Shown here in pieces: positions 27,308-36,802 of a stretch of 64,000 bases of DNA; the stretch's first letter is position 1; every line of letters begins with the position of its first letter. The stretch comes from Candidatus Sulfurimonas marisnigri (lineage in GTDB: Bacteria > Campylobacterota > Campylobacteria > Campylobacterales > Sulfurimonadaceae). The notes below the pieces were generated by a model. That model made no database searches. It worked only from the letters and a program-made list of their open reading frames with translations, and was not told the DNA's origin. The stretch is from assembly GCF_015265475.1 (NCBI RefSeq), contig NZ_CP054493.1:620001-684000 (forward strand), in the 5' to 3' direction. Position numbers and translations under genes: made by a program.

Positions 27308-28750
27308 TTATCTTGTCTTGATACCTTTTATCTTCTCTATAAGAGAGGTTATGGATGCAATTTTTTCATTCTCTTGAGCTAGTGAGTCGGCAGCATTCAT
27401 GTGAAAAAGTTCCAGCTTATTTTCAAGGTAACTGGTAGTTAAATTACCAGCAATAAAATCTGCATCCCTTACTATCTCTCTGTGAAGAGGTATATTTGTA
27501 GGGATACCCTCTACATGAAATTCATCTAAAGCCCTTTTTGCTTTTCTAACAGCACCTTCCCAGTCAAGAGACCATACAATAAGCTTACCAACCATAGAAT
27601 CGTAATTTGATGGAATTGTATACCCAGTGTATGCACTGGAATCAATCCTCACACCTGGTCCACCCGGGGTTATGTAGTTTGTGATTTTTCCGGCTGAGGG
27701 CATAAAATTGAGTTGTGGATTTTCAGCATTTATTCTAAACTCTATTGCATATCCTCTGAAGTTTATCTCTTCTTGTAAAAACCTTAGTTTCTCTCCATCT
27801 GCAATCTTTATCATCTTTTGTATTATATCAATCCCTGATATTATTTCAGTTACAGGGTGCTCGACCTGAACTCTTGTGTTCATCTCCATAAAATAGATAT
27901 TATCTTTGTCGTCTAATAAAAATTCAACAGTTCCTACACTCTCATACCCGAGTTTAAATATTGCTTTTTTTGAAATTCTGTAAAGCTCTCTTCGTACAGA
28001 ATCATTTAATCTAGGTGAAGGTGCAATCTCGACTACCTTTTGATGGCGTCTTTGAATTGAGCAATCTCTATCACCTAAATGGAGTACATTTCCATACTTG
28101 TCGGCGATAATTTGTACTTCTATATGTCTAGGACCCTGTATGTATTTTTCAATGAAAACATCTTTTTTTCCAAAATATTTTATTGACTCATTTGTAGCGG
28201 AGTCAAACATCTCATCAAACTCTTCTGCACTGTTTACAATTCTCATCCCTCTGCCGCCTCCGCCAAATGCAGCTTTGATGATAACAGGAAAACCAATCTG
28301 CTCAGCAATCTTTACACCCTCTTTTTTATCTACAACCGGACTCTCTGTCCCCTCTAAAACAGGGACGCCAATCGCTTTCATAGCGGCTTTAGAAGCCATC
28401 TTGTCTCCAAAGAGCGCAATATGTTCAGGTTTTGGACCAATAAAAATTATACTTTTGTCTTCACAAGCTTGTGCAAAATCAGCATTCTCAGATAAAAATC
28501 CATATCCTGGATGGATTGCATCGCAGTCGGCTTTAATTGCCAAAGATATAATTCTCTCATAATCAAGATAAGCATCAAGAGGATCTCCCATCATTGGGTA
28601 GCACTCATCAGCTTTTCTAACCCAAATCCCCTCAATATCTACTTCAGAAAATATAGCAACACTTTTAATCTCGAGCTCTTTACAGGCTCTAATAATTCTA
28701 AGAGCTATCTCACCTCTGTTTGCAATTAACACTTTTAATATTTTTTTCAT
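27308..28750 (-). CDS. Biotin carboxylase subunit (AccC / pyruvate carboxylase A type)
   Basis: 480 residues: ATP-grasp biotin carboxylase with 'LIANRGEIALRIIRA', the glycine-rich loop 'AAFGGGGRGMRIV', 'EKYIQGPRHIEVQI', and 'FMEMNTRVQVEHPVTE' carrying the metal and catalytic residues. It carboxylates biotin on a carrier protein. It is longer than the usual AccC (about 445-450 residues) because of a C-terminal extension. That length, and the 'VRKADE' segment, resemble the A subunit of two-subunit pyruvate or 2-oxoglutarate carboxylases. Neither the biotin carrier nor a carboxyltransferase is adjacent, so the acceptor cannot be settled from this window. It is divergent from pepN. Confidence 0.88.
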   Translation of the reverse strand: MKKILKVLIANRGEIALRIIRACKELEIKSVAIFSEVDIEGIWVRKADECYPMMGDPLDAYLDYERIISLAIKADCDAIHPGYGFLSENADFAQACEDKSIIFIGPKPEHIALFGDKMASKAAMKAIGVPVLEGTESPVVDKKEGVKIAEQIGFPVIIKAAFGGGGRGMRIVNSAEEFDEMFDSATNESIKYFGKKDVFIEKYIQGPRHIEVQIIADKYGNVLHLGDRDCSIQRRHQKVVEIAPSPRLNDSVRRELYRISKKAIFKLGYESVGTVEFLLDDKDNIYFMEMNTRVQVEHPVTEIISGIDIIQKMIKIADGEKLRFLQEEINFRGYAIEFRINAENPQLNFMPSAGKITNYITPGGPGVRIDSSAYTGYTIPSNYDSMVGKLIVWSLDWEGAVRKAKRALDEFHVEGIPTNIPLHREIVRDADFIAGNLTTSYLENKLELFHMNAADSLAQENEKIASITSLIEKIKGIKTR

Positions 28751-28870
28751 GAAAAATCCATTATTTATTGGTTTTTATAATTGTACAATATTTTTTTCTA
28801 AACATATCTCTATATTTTAGTTTAGTTTCTTGAATATGCTATCATTATAAAAAATTATTAAAGAGAAATT

Positions 28871-31429
28871 ATGAGTAATGTTCAAACTACATATCTAAAA
28901 GATTATAAAGCACCGGAATTTGGCATAAAAAACTGTGATTTGGTTTTTGAATTATTTGAAGATTATACCCAAGTCACTAATATGATGAGCATAGTAAAAG
29001 TAGATAAAAACTCTAAAAATATAGTATTAAACAGTGTAGACTTGGAGTTGACAGAACTCTACCTTAATGACTTGAAACTAAAAGATACCAGATATATTAT
29101 TGATAAAGAGACTCTTACTGTATTAGATGTGCCTGATGATTTTAAACTTATAATAATCAACAAAATATACCCACACCTAAACAGTGAATTAGACGGCCTT
29201 TATAAATCAGGAGATATCTTTTGTACTCAAAATGAGCCAGAGGGCTTTAGAAGAATAACTCCTTATTTGGACCGTCCGGATGTGATGGCGGTTTTTAAAA
29301 CAACTCTTGTTGCTAATAGAGAAAAATACCCAATTTTACTAAGTAATGGAAACACTGCCTCAAGCTTCAAACTGGACGATGGAAGACATGGGATTACATG
29401 GGATGATCCACATCCTAAACCGGCATACCTTTTTGCCCTTGTAGCAGGAGATTTGGGCGTTGTTAAAGATACATTTAAGACAGCAAGTGCAAAAATAGTT
29501 AGACTGAATATATATACAGACAAAGGGAATGAGTCTAAATGTAAGCACGCCATGAAGTCGCTTAAAGAGGCGATGCTTTGGGATGAGGAAAAATATGGAC
29601 GTGAGTATGATTTAACTCTTTACAACATAGTTGCCGTAGATAGTTTTAATATGGGTGCTATGGAGAACAAAGGACTAAACATTTTTAACTCAGCTTATGT
29701 CTTAGCAGATGAAGATACTGCAACCGATGCTAACTTTATGGGGATTCAGAGCGTTATCGCACATGAGTATTTTCATAACTGGACAGGAAACAGGATTACA
29801 TGTAGAGATTGGTTCCAACTTACTCTTAAAGAGGGTTTGACTGTTTTTAGAGACCAATGTTTCTCAGCTGATTTAAACTCTAAAGAGGTTCAGCGTATAG
29901 AAGATGTAAAAGCTCTTAGAGAAAGACAGTTTGTTGAAGATGCCTCACCGACTGCTCACCCAATTCAGCCAAACTCTTATATGGCTATAAATAATTTTTA
30001 CACAGCAACTGTTTACGAGAAGGGTGCTGAGATAATTCGTATGATTCATACTCTTTTGGGCGAAGAGAATTACCGCAAGGCTACAGACCTTTATTTTGAG
30101 AGCTTCGATGGTCAAGCTGTAAGAACTGACGACTTTTTATGGGCAATGAGTAAGGCAAGCGGAGTTGATTTAAAAGCTTTTGAGACTTGGTATCATCAAT
30201 CAGGTACGCCTAAGCTACATGTAGAAGAAAGATATGAGAATGGTGAATATAAACTTACATTAACTCAAAAAGTTCCAAATGCTGTTGATGGTAGTGAACA
30301 AAAGCCCTACTATTATCCTCTTAAAATAGCTCTTTTATCTGATAATGGAAAGGAAATTCTGGCTGAGACGCTGATAGTTTCAAAAGATAAAGAGGAGTTT
30401 GTCTATAAGCTTAAATCAAAGCCTGTTTTGTCTATAAATAGAGACTTTTCTGCACCTGTTATAGTTGAACAAAAAGAGAATAATTATCCATTCCTTATGA
30501 AGTTTGATAAAAATAGTTTTGTTAAGTATGAATCAACTCAATCTTTTGGAGTTTTAACTATAGAATCTATAATGGAGGGTAAAGTTGTAGACGAAGAGTA
30601 TATTAAATCATTCGAGTCTCTTTTAAATACTGATATAGACCTATCATATAAAGCTCTGCTTTTAGAGCTCCCAACTGTTTCCACCCTTATGCAGAGGCAA
30701 ACTGAAGTTGATTTTGAACTTATATATGAAGCCAAAGAGAAATTGGAACTTCATATAGCAACAAAATTCCAAGACAAACTTTTAGATATATACAAAAAAT
30801 ATCATAAACCTACATGTAAAGATATAGATGCAAAAAGTATTGGCGAGAGAAGTATAAAAAATCGTTGTTTAAAACTTCTGTCTGCACTTAAAAACGATGA
30901 GGTCATAGAGTTGGCTAACAATCAATATAATGAATCAATAACTATGACAGATAGAGCAGTCGCTCTAGATATTTTAGAAAACATTTCACCAGCTTTTGCT
31001 GAGATTGCACAGGCTGATTTCTACAAAAAATATAAAGATGACACTCTAGTTATGAACAAATACTTCTCAATTCTAGCAGCTTCGCACAGAGAAGGAACAC
31101 TAGATCGTGTTATGGCTCTTCAAAATGATAATGCTTATAATGAACTTGTGCCAAACCTGGTTCGTTCTTTAATAGGAGTATTTGCTAGAAACTATAAACA
31201 CTTTCATGCAAAAGACGGTTATGGGTATAAATTTGTAGTAGATAAGATAATTGATATAGATAAAATAAACCCGCAAATGGCTTCAGGACTTGCAGGAGCG
31301 TTTAAAATATATGAAAAAATGAATATTGAAAATAAAAAAGCAATGAAAACTGAGCTTGACCGTGTAGTTTCTACACAGTCAATCTCAAAAAACGTTTATG
31401 AAATAGTGAGCAAGATAATAAAAATTTAA
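28871..31429 (+). CDS. pepN: Aminopeptidase N (M1 metallopeptidase)
   Basis: 852 residues, cytoplasmic (no signal peptide), with the PepN domain order. The substrate-recognition motif GAMEN is at about 262-266. The zinc site is 'HEYFH' (His298, Glu299, His302) with the third ligand Glu in 'LKEGLTVF', about 19 residues later. It removes N-terminal residues from peptides in protein turnover. The start is preceded by AAAGAG. It is divergent from the biotin carboxylase gene, with a 120-bp promoter region between them, and is followed by a hairpin terminator. Confidence 0.95.
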   Translation: MSNVQTTYLKDYKAPEFGIKNCDLVFELFEDYTQVTNMMSIVKVDKNSKNIVLNSVDLELTELYLNDLKLKDTRYIIDKETLTVLDVPDDFKLIIINKIYPHLNSELDGLYKSGDIFCTQNEPEGFRRITPYLDRPDVMAVFKTTLVANREKYPILLSNGNTASSFKLDDGRHGITWDDPHPKPAYLFALVAGDLGVVKDTFKTASAKIVRLNIYTDKGNESKCKHAMKSLKEAMLWDEEKYGREYDLTLYNIVAVDSFNMGAMENKGLNIFNSAYVLADEDTATDANFMGIQSVIAHEYFHNWTGNRITCRDWFQLTLKEGLTVFRDQCFSADLNSKEVQRIEDVKALRERQFVEDASPTAHPIQPNSYMAINNFYTATVYEKGAEIIRMIHTLLGEENYRKATDLYFESFDGQAVRTDDFLWAMSKASGVDLKAFETWYHQSGTPKLHVEERYENGEYKLTLTQKVPNAVDGSEQKPYYYPLKIALLSDNGKEILAETLIVSKDKEEFVYKLKSKPVLSINRDFSAPVIVEQKENNYPFLMKFDKNSFVKYESTQSFGVLTIESIMEGKVVDEEYIKSFESLLNTDIDLSYKALLLELPTVSTLMQRQTEVDFELIYEAKEKLELHIATKFQDKLLDIYKKYHKPTCKDIDAKSIGERSIKNRCLKLLSALKNDEVIELANNQYNESITMTDRAVALDILENISPAFAEIAQADFYKKYKDDTLVMNKYFSILAASHREGTLDRVMALQNDNAYNELVPNLVRSLIGVFARNYKHFHAKDGYGYKFVVDKIIDIDKINPQMASGLAGAFKIYEKMNIENKKAMKTELDRVVSTQSISKNVYEIVSKIIKI

Positions 31430-31434
31430 TTTTT

Positions 31435-31466
31435 ACCTCTGTTAAAGACCATAAACAAGGGGTTTT
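31435..31466 (+). terminator. Terminator after pepN
   Basis: ACCTCTGTT (31435-31443) can pair with AACAAGGGGT (31454-31463) with one bulged base and one G-T pair, followed by TTTT. It begins six bases after the pepN stop. Confidence 0.5.
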
Positions 31467-31534
31467 AAATATAGTATAATTTTTTTATATAATTATTATT
31501 TTTAAAGTTATAATTATTTATATAATTTTTTTGG

Positions 31535-31540
31535 TACAAT
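31535..31540 (+). promoter_or_regulatory. -10 element for the SQR-like gene
   Basis: TTTGGTACAATG contains an extended -10 (TACAAT at 31535-31540) 43 bp before the ATG. Upstream is a run of alternating A/T tracts of the kind that replace the -35 box in Campylobacterota promoters. Confidence 0.5.
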
Positions 31541-31582
31541 GTTTTTCAGAGTTATTTATACTTTAAATAAAGAGGATTTTAT

Positions 31583-33052
31583 ATGGCAAGATTAGTTGTT
31601 CTTGGTGGAGGGGTTTCAGGTCATACTGCAGCTACTTTCGCGGCAAAATGGTTAGGCTCGGCTCATGAAGTTGTTGTTGTTACTCCAAATTCAAAATGGA
31701 ATTGGATTCCATCAAATATTTGGGTTGGTGTTGGTCAAATGACTAAAGAGGATGTGACTTTTGATTTAGCTCCTGTATATGCTAAAGCTGGTATTATTTA
31801 CCATCAAGCAAAAGCACTTGGTATTCATCCAGAAGGTAATGAGACAAGTGACAAACCTTATGTTGTTGTTGAGTCTACTGTAGCTGGCGAAGAGGGTAAG
31901 ACAGAGAATATAGAGTATGATTATTTAATCAACGCTACGGGTCCAAAACTTAACTTTGCTGCTACTCCAGGTCTTGGTGATGCTAACGGAATGGGAGAAC
32001 ATACTGTTTCAGTATGTACAGCAGACCATGCAGTTCATGCAGCAGATGAATTACAAAAATCTATTGAAAAAATGAAAAATGGTGAGCGTCAGAAATTCTT
32101 AATCGGTACTGGTCATGGTATGTGTACATGTCAAGGTGCTGCATTTGAATATATCTTCAACATTGAGCATGAATTAAGTAAAGCTGGTGTTCGTGATATG
32201 GCTGATATGAAATGGATCTCAAACGAATCATTCTTAGGTGATTTTGGTATGGGTGGACTTCATATGAAAGTTGGCGGGTACGCAGTTAGTTCAAAACTAT
32301 TTGCTGAGTCTCTTTTTGCTGAGAGAAATGTTGACTGGATGATTGGTGCTCACGTATCTAAAGTTGAGTCTGGTTCAATTGACTATGAACTACTAGATGG
32401 TTCAACTGGTAAAGAGTCTTTTGATTTCGCAATGTTAATCCCACCATTCGCTGGTGTTGGTCTTAAAGCTATTGCTAAAGACGGTTCAGATATCACAGCT
32501 ACAATTTTTGCTCCAAATGGTTTTATGAAAGTTGATGCAAATTATGCAGCTGGCGCTTATGAAAACTGGAAAGCATCTGACTGGCCTAAAACTTATCAAA
32601 ATCCAACTTATGGAAATTTATTTGCTTGTGGTATAGCATTTGCACCACCACACATTATTTCTAAGCCAATGAGTTCACCAAACGGAACTCCAATTAATCC
32701 AACTCCTCCTAGAACGGGTATGCCTTCAGGTATTATCGGGAAAGCTGTTGCACATTCAATTTGTGACCTGATAACTAAAGGGGAGAATGCTCATCTTCAT
32801 GAAGCTTCTATGGCTGATATGGGTGCTGCTTGTGTTGCATCTGCTGGTAAAGGTATTTTCGATGGAACTGCTGCGGCAATGACAGTTTATCCTGTTGTTC
32901 CAGATTTTGAAAAATATCCAGGTACAGGTCGTGATACAGACTATACTTTTGGTGAGATCGGTCTTGCAGGTCACTGGATTAAACATATCCTTCATCACTT
33001 ATTTATTTGGAAAGCCAAGCTTAAGCCGGGCTGGACATTGATCCCAGAATAG
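31583..33052 (+). CDS. Sulfide:quinone oxidoreductase-like flavoprotein
   Basis: 489 residues. The FAD dinucleotide fold opens with 'LVVLGGGVSGHTAA'; 'NWIPSNIWVGVGQ' and 'YLINATGP' follow the pattern of sulfide:quinone oxidoreductases and related flavocytochrome-c-type enzymes. Cysteines suitable for sulfur chemistry sit in 'VSVCTADHA', 'GMCTCQGAAFEY' and 'FACGIAFAPPH'. SQR oxidises sulfide to sulfur at the membrane and passes electrons to quinone. The C-terminus ('HWIKHILHHLFIWKAKLKPGW') looks like an amphipathic membrane-binding end. Codon choice is unusually uniform (many GGT, GCT), a sign of high expression. Exact SQR type cannot be given from motifs alone. Confidence 0.82.
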   Translation: MARLVVLGGGVSGHTAATFAAKWLGSAHEVVVVTPNSKWNWIPSNIWVGVGQMTKEDVTFDLAPVYAKAGIIYHQAKALGIHPEGNETSDKPYVVVESTVAGEEGKTENIEYDYLINATGPKLNFAATPGLGDANGMGEHTVSVCTADHAVHAADELQKSIEKMKNGERQKFLIGTGHGMCTCQGAAFEYIFNIEHELSKAGVRDMADMKWISNESFLGDFGMGGLHMKVGGYAVSSKLFAESLFAERNVDWMIGAHVSKVESGSIDYELLDGSTGKESFDFAMLIPPFAGVGLKAIAKDGSDITATIFAPNGFMKVDANYAAGAYENWKASDWPKTYQNPTYGNLFACGIAFAPPHIISKPMSSPNGTPINPTPPRTGMPSGIIGKAVAHSICDLITKGENAHLHEASMADMGAACVASAGKGIFDGTAAAMTVYPVVPDFEKYPGTGRDTDYTFGEIGLAGHWIKHILHHLFIWKAKLKPGWTLIPE

Positions 33053-33075
33053 AAAATAAAAAAAGGATATTAATA

Positions 33076-33240
33076 ATGAAAAAACAAGAAGAAGTAAACT
33101 TTGGTAAAAGTGATCAGTTTAATTTAACAATGATTCCAGGTAGATTTGCAAAAGCAATGAGAACAAATGTTATTTGGCAATTTATTAGATTTGTAATCAT
33201 TAACATAAAAATGATTATAGTGGTAGGTAAAAGCCACTAG
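33076..33240 (+). CDS. 54-residue small protein downstream of the SQR-like gene
   Basis: ATG at 33076 is preceded by AAAAAAGGATATTAATA, a good ribosome-binding site, and lies 23 bp after the flavoprotein stop with no terminator between them. The product is very basic in its first two thirds ('FAKAMRTNVIWQFIRF'), with a hydrophobic segment near the C-terminus ('FVIINIKMIIVV'). A strong hairpin follows at 33249-33278, so flavoprotein and small protein form a two-gene unit. It may be a membrane-associated accessory subunit (inference). No homolog is recognised. Confidence 0.65.
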   Translation: MKKQEEVNFGKSDQFNLTMIPGRFAKAMRTNVIWQFIRFVIINIKMIIVVGKSH

Positions 33241-33248
33241 TTCTACAA

Positions 33249-33278
33249 TATATCCTAGAAATTATTTTCTAGGATATA
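33249..33278 (+). terminator. Strong hairpin ending the SQR operon
   Basis: TATATCCTAGAAA (33249-33261), loop TTAT, TTTCTAGGATATA (33266-33278): a perfect 13-bp stem nine bases after the small-protein stop. The T-run is displaced (TTTTATTTTTT from 33295), so it may act as a terminator or as a 3' RNA-stabilising structure. Confidence 0.6.
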
Positions 33279-33322
33279 CCCACAAAATCCCCCATTTTAT
33301 TTTTTAATAATAAAGGCAAATA

Positions 33323-34129
33323 ATGGTAAAAGATATTGTTACATATCCTACTCCCCCAAGTGTAAATTTTGGTACAGATGTTAGACTCTTCAACGAAGAT
33401 TTATTTTCTTTAATAGATGATTTAAAAGATACTATTACAGAGAATAAAATAGATGGACTTGCAGCATATCAGATAGGATATTATTTTAATGTTATCGTTG
33501 TAAAAAAAGATGGAGATTTTTTAGAGTTAATTAACCCTAGAGTATTAAGAACAGAAGGTAAAACTGTTGTTACAGAGAGTACAGCTTACTTTCCTGGATT
33601 AACAGCCCAAGTACAAAGATATGAAGCTATTAGCTTGGTTTATCAAGATAGAGAGGGTAAACAACACTCATTAAAAGCAGATGGAGAGTTTGGTATTTTA
33701 CTTCAGAGAAAAATAGACTATACCTTCGGTTCAACTTTTTTAATGAAGCTATCAAAAGAAGAGAAAGAACTTTTTGAATCTAAGTTAGAACAGGGCTCTA
33801 ACATCTCTATACCTGAAAGCTGTCCTACAGTGTTTAAAAGAGATAAAATACTAAAAGTAGCGAGTATATTAACACTTTTAATAGCTTTATTATTGTTAGC
33901 TTCTTTATTTGTAAGTAATGAAGAGTCGCTCTCTTCAATATGGAATTTTCAAAAATACATTTCTTATGCAACCATTGGGGTTATCGTAACTTACTTCTTT
34001 TATGCTCAGTATGAAGGAAAGATATTTACATCTTGCAGTAGTTGTCAGATAGGTAATATAATCGGAACAGCTTTGGTGTCTTTAACAAAGTTGTCTGCTA
34101 TTATGCTTATTTCGTATTTTGTTGTGTAG
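33323..34129 (+). CDS. Membrane-anchored peptide-deformylase-like pseudoenzyme
   Basis: 268 residues. Residues 1-140 follow the peptide deformylase fold: motif I is recognisable ('DGLAAYQIG' for G-x-G-L-A-A-x-Q). Motif II reads 'ESTAYFPG' where EGCLS is required, losing the metal-binding Cys. Motif III reads 'QRKIDY' where QHExDH is required, losing both metal His and the catalytic Glu. It therefore cannot hold the active-site metal. The C-terminal third has three membrane segments (about 178-196, 213-228, 245-266) and a Cys pair in 'FTSCSSCQIG' (238, 241). Seven bases separate it from the hybrid kinase gene, so it may be a signalling or binding partner of that kinase (inference). Confidence 0.72.
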   Translation: MVKDIVTYPTPPSVNFGTDVRLFNEDLFSLIDDLKDTITENKIDGLAAYQIGYYFNVIVVKKDGDFLELINPRVLRTEGKTVVTESTAYFPGLTAQVQRYEAISLVYQDREGKQHSLKADGEFGILLQRKIDYTFGSTFLMKLSKEEKELFESKLEQGSNISIPESCPTVFKRDKILKVASILTLLIALLLLASLFVSNEESLSSIWNFQKYISYATIGVIVTYFFYAQYEGKIFTSCSSCQIGNIIGTALVSLTKLSAIMLISYFVV

Positions 34130-34135
34130 CAGTAT

Positions 34136-36793
34136 ATGAAAAAGATACTTCCCAATCTCATAAAAACACAAGATGTCTTTATAATGGCAAAGGACAATAT
34201 ACTTTCACAGTGGATATCTTATGAAACACCACAAAAGATTTTACAGCTTCACAATATTAACAATAATAAATTTTTAAATGATTATGCGAGCGGTGTTTTT
34301 GACTACTTTATGGGTGTAATTGAAGGTGAACTGGAAATAGGTGATTGCCCAGTTATGCATAGTCTTTTAGCATACTTAAAACATAGAGATATCAGAGCTG
34401 ATGAACTTTTTGAAATTTGCAGTCACTTTAGACGTTCCATGATAGATTTCACTTATGATGTTAAGCTTAACTCAAAAGATATATTTGATGAAATATCATA
34501 TATTTTTGATAAAAATTTTCAGGGTGTTTTACAACATTACACTGATACTATTTTTCAAAAAGAGCAAGAGATTGATAGACATGTTGAACTTCTTAGTGAA
34601 TATCAAAAAGCACTTGATGAGAGTGCAATTATCTCTAAAACAGACATTGATGGCAATATAGTCTATGTTAATGACAAGTATGTACAGTTAAGCGGATATA
34701 GTTCTTTAGAGCTGATAGGAAAAAAACACAGTATTATTAAACATGAAGATATGCCACAATACTATTTTGATGATTTATGGTTTCAATTGAAGAATGCTGG
34801 AATATTTAGAGGAACGATTAAAAATCTTAAGAAAAATGGTGATTATTTTTATATAGATGTGACTATTGTAAAAATAAGAGATCCATACGATGATTCCATT
34901 GAGTACATGTCAATTGCAAATGATGTTACAACACTTATAGATGCAAGACTCGAAGCCCAAAAAGCTTCTCAGGCAAAAGAGTATTTTTTATCAAATATGT
35001 CACACGAAATTAGAACCCCGCTTAATGCTATATTGGGATTTGTAAATCTATTAATTGAACAAGATGTTTCTAAACAGCATAGAAAATATTTAGAAATTAT
35101 TTTAAATAGCGGTGAAAATTTATTGAGTATTATTAATGATATTTTGGATTTTTCGAAATTAAGAAGTGGTGAGTTTACAATTGAGCCTAGAATCTTCTCT
35201 ATACATGATGAGATTAGCCACACTTTAGAGCTTTTTGTTGCTTCTGCAAACTCAAAAGATATAACAATCACATCTTTTATAGACCCAAAAATACCAAAAG
35301 AGCTTTATGCTGACTCACTAAGAATAAAACAAATTTTATCTAACTTTTTAAGTAACGCAATAAAATTTACAAATATTGGCGGTCATATAAGAGTTGAAGC
35401 TACATGTAAAGATAGTATATTGCAAGTGAGTGTCCACGACAATGGAATAGGAATAGTAAAAGAAGATATAGTGAATGTATTTTCTGCATTTGCTCAAGCT
35501 CAGCACGGAACACATGAAAACTTAGATGGAACAGGCTTAGGATTGTCAATTTGTCAGCAATTAGCAGAGCATATGAATGGTAGCGTAAAAGCTGAATCAA
35601 CTCTGGGGGAGGGTAGTATATTTTGGCTTGAACTACCTGTCGAGATACACAATAAAGCGTGTCAAATTTTCAGCGATCTAGATAATATTAGAGCACTGAA
35701 AATAGTTTTTTACTCTGAAGGTATGGAGAACAGTTATAAATCAGAATCTTTTTTAAAGTACTCAAATATTTTCAATCTTAGCATTGATATTGTGGACACT
35801 CTTGATATAGAGTATGATATAGCCATATTCTTAGAAGAGAGTGCTAATCAGTGGTTTAAAGAGAGGATTTTAAAATCAGATAAAAAATATATTGCTCTTA
35901 CTAGTAAGCCTAGCGATATATATGAGAAATATTCACATATTACAAGCATATGTTTTCCTCTGTATTGCTCAAAAATAAAAACATCTTTTGATGAATTGTT
36001 ATACCCTGATTCTTATGCCCCTTATATGAAAAGTGCTAGTACAAAATTCGAAGGACATATTTTAATTGCAGAAGATAATGAAGCAAATCAAGAGCTAATT
36101 AAAATCTTACTTCTGAAGTATGGTTTGAGCTATGACTTAGCATCTAATGGCTTGGAAGCCTTGTCCTTATATAAAAATAATAACTATGATCTGATTTTAA
36201 TGGATGAACAGATGCCGATAATGGATGGCAATGAAGCAGTTCAAAATATTTTAAAATATGAGATAGAAAAAGGTCTCAGACATACGCCAATATCTGCACT
36301 AACAGCCAATGTCATAAAAGGTGCTAAAGAGAGAGGGCTTTTAAGCGGTTTTGACTCATTTTTAGGAAAACCTATTGTAATTAAAGAGTTAGAGAGAATC
36401 TTTTTTAATTATCTAAAAGTTGCAAATACTGATGTAGAAAAATCAATCAACAGCGGTTACGGTAAAAATGTGATTGAAGGTCTAGATTTTAAAATATTAA
36501 GTAAAGAGCTTATGTTAAATGAAGATGAGATAAGTATGCTTGTTAACCTGTTTATAAAAAAGATGGCAAAACAGATACCAGAGCTAAAAAGTGCTATAGA
36601 GCATAAAGAGTATAAAAAGATTTCACTAATCTCTCATAGTATAAAGGGCTCTAGCGGTAATTTCAGAATGGAGTCGCTGCAAGAAATTACTGCCATAATG
36701 GAAAAAATGGCCAAAGAGGAAAATAGTAAATTTAATTATAAAGCTATGTTTGAAAAAGTTGAAAATATACTATCTAAAATAAAAGTATCTTAG
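34136..36793 (+). CDS. Hybrid histidine kinase: PAS-HisKA-HATPase-REC-HPt
   Basis: 885 residues, no membrane segment. Residues 1-150 are a helical domain resembling RsbR-type or globin-like N-termini (not secure). A PAS domain (about 155-280) is followed by HisKA with His290 in 'NMSHEIRTPL', HATPase ('DNGIGI', 'GTGLGLSIC'), a receiver with Asp in 'LILMDEQMPIMDG', and a C-terminal HPt ('LISHSIKGSSGNF'). A complete four-step relay is thus in one polypeptide. The convergent OmpR-type regulator at 36803 is the obvious final acceptor. The start lies seven bases after the deformylase-like gene with no clear ribosome-binding site, which suggests translational coupling. Confidence 0.92.
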   Translation: MKKILPNLIKTQDVFIMAKDNILSQWISYETPQKILQLHNINNNKFLNDYASGVFDYFMGVIEGELEIGDCPVMHSLLAYLKHRDIRADELFEICSHFRRSMIDFTYDVKLNSKDIFDEISYIFDKNFQGVLQHYTDTIFQKEQEIDRHVELLSEYQKALDESAIISKTDIDGNIVYVNDKYVQLSGYSSLELIGKKHSIIKHEDMPQYYFDDLWFQLKNAGIFRGTIKNLKKNGDYFYIDVTIVKIRDPYDDSIEYMSIANDVTTLIDARLEAQKASQAKEYFLSNMSHEIRTPLNAILGFVNLLIEQDVSKQHRKYLEIILNSGENLLSIINDILDFSKLRSGEFTIEPRIFSIHDEISHTLELFVASANSKDITITSFIDPKIPKELYADSLRIKQILSNFLSNAIKFTNIGGHIRVEATCKDSILQVSVHDNGIGIVKEDIVNVFSAFAQAQHGTHENLDGTGLGLSICQQLAEHMNGSVKAESTLGEGSIFWLELPVEIHNKACQIFSDLDNIRALKIVFYSEGMENSYKSESFLKYSNIFNLSIDIVDTLDIEYDIAIFLEESANQWFKERILKSDKKYIALTSKPSDIYEKYSHITSICFPLYCSKIKTSFDELLYPDSYAPYMKSASTKFEGHILIAEDNEANQELIKILLLKYGLSYDLASNGLEALSLYKNNNYDLILMDEQMPIMDGNEAVQNILKYEIEKGLRHTPISALTANVIKGAKERGLLSGFDSFLGKPIVIKELERIFFNYLKVANTDVEKSINSGYGKNVIEGLDFKILSKELMLNEDEISMLVNLFIKKMAKQIPELKSAIEHKEYKKISLISHSIKGSSGNFRMESLQEITAIMEKMAKEENSKFNYKAMFEKVENILSKIKVS

Positions 36794-36802
36794 ATATTTA
36801 AA

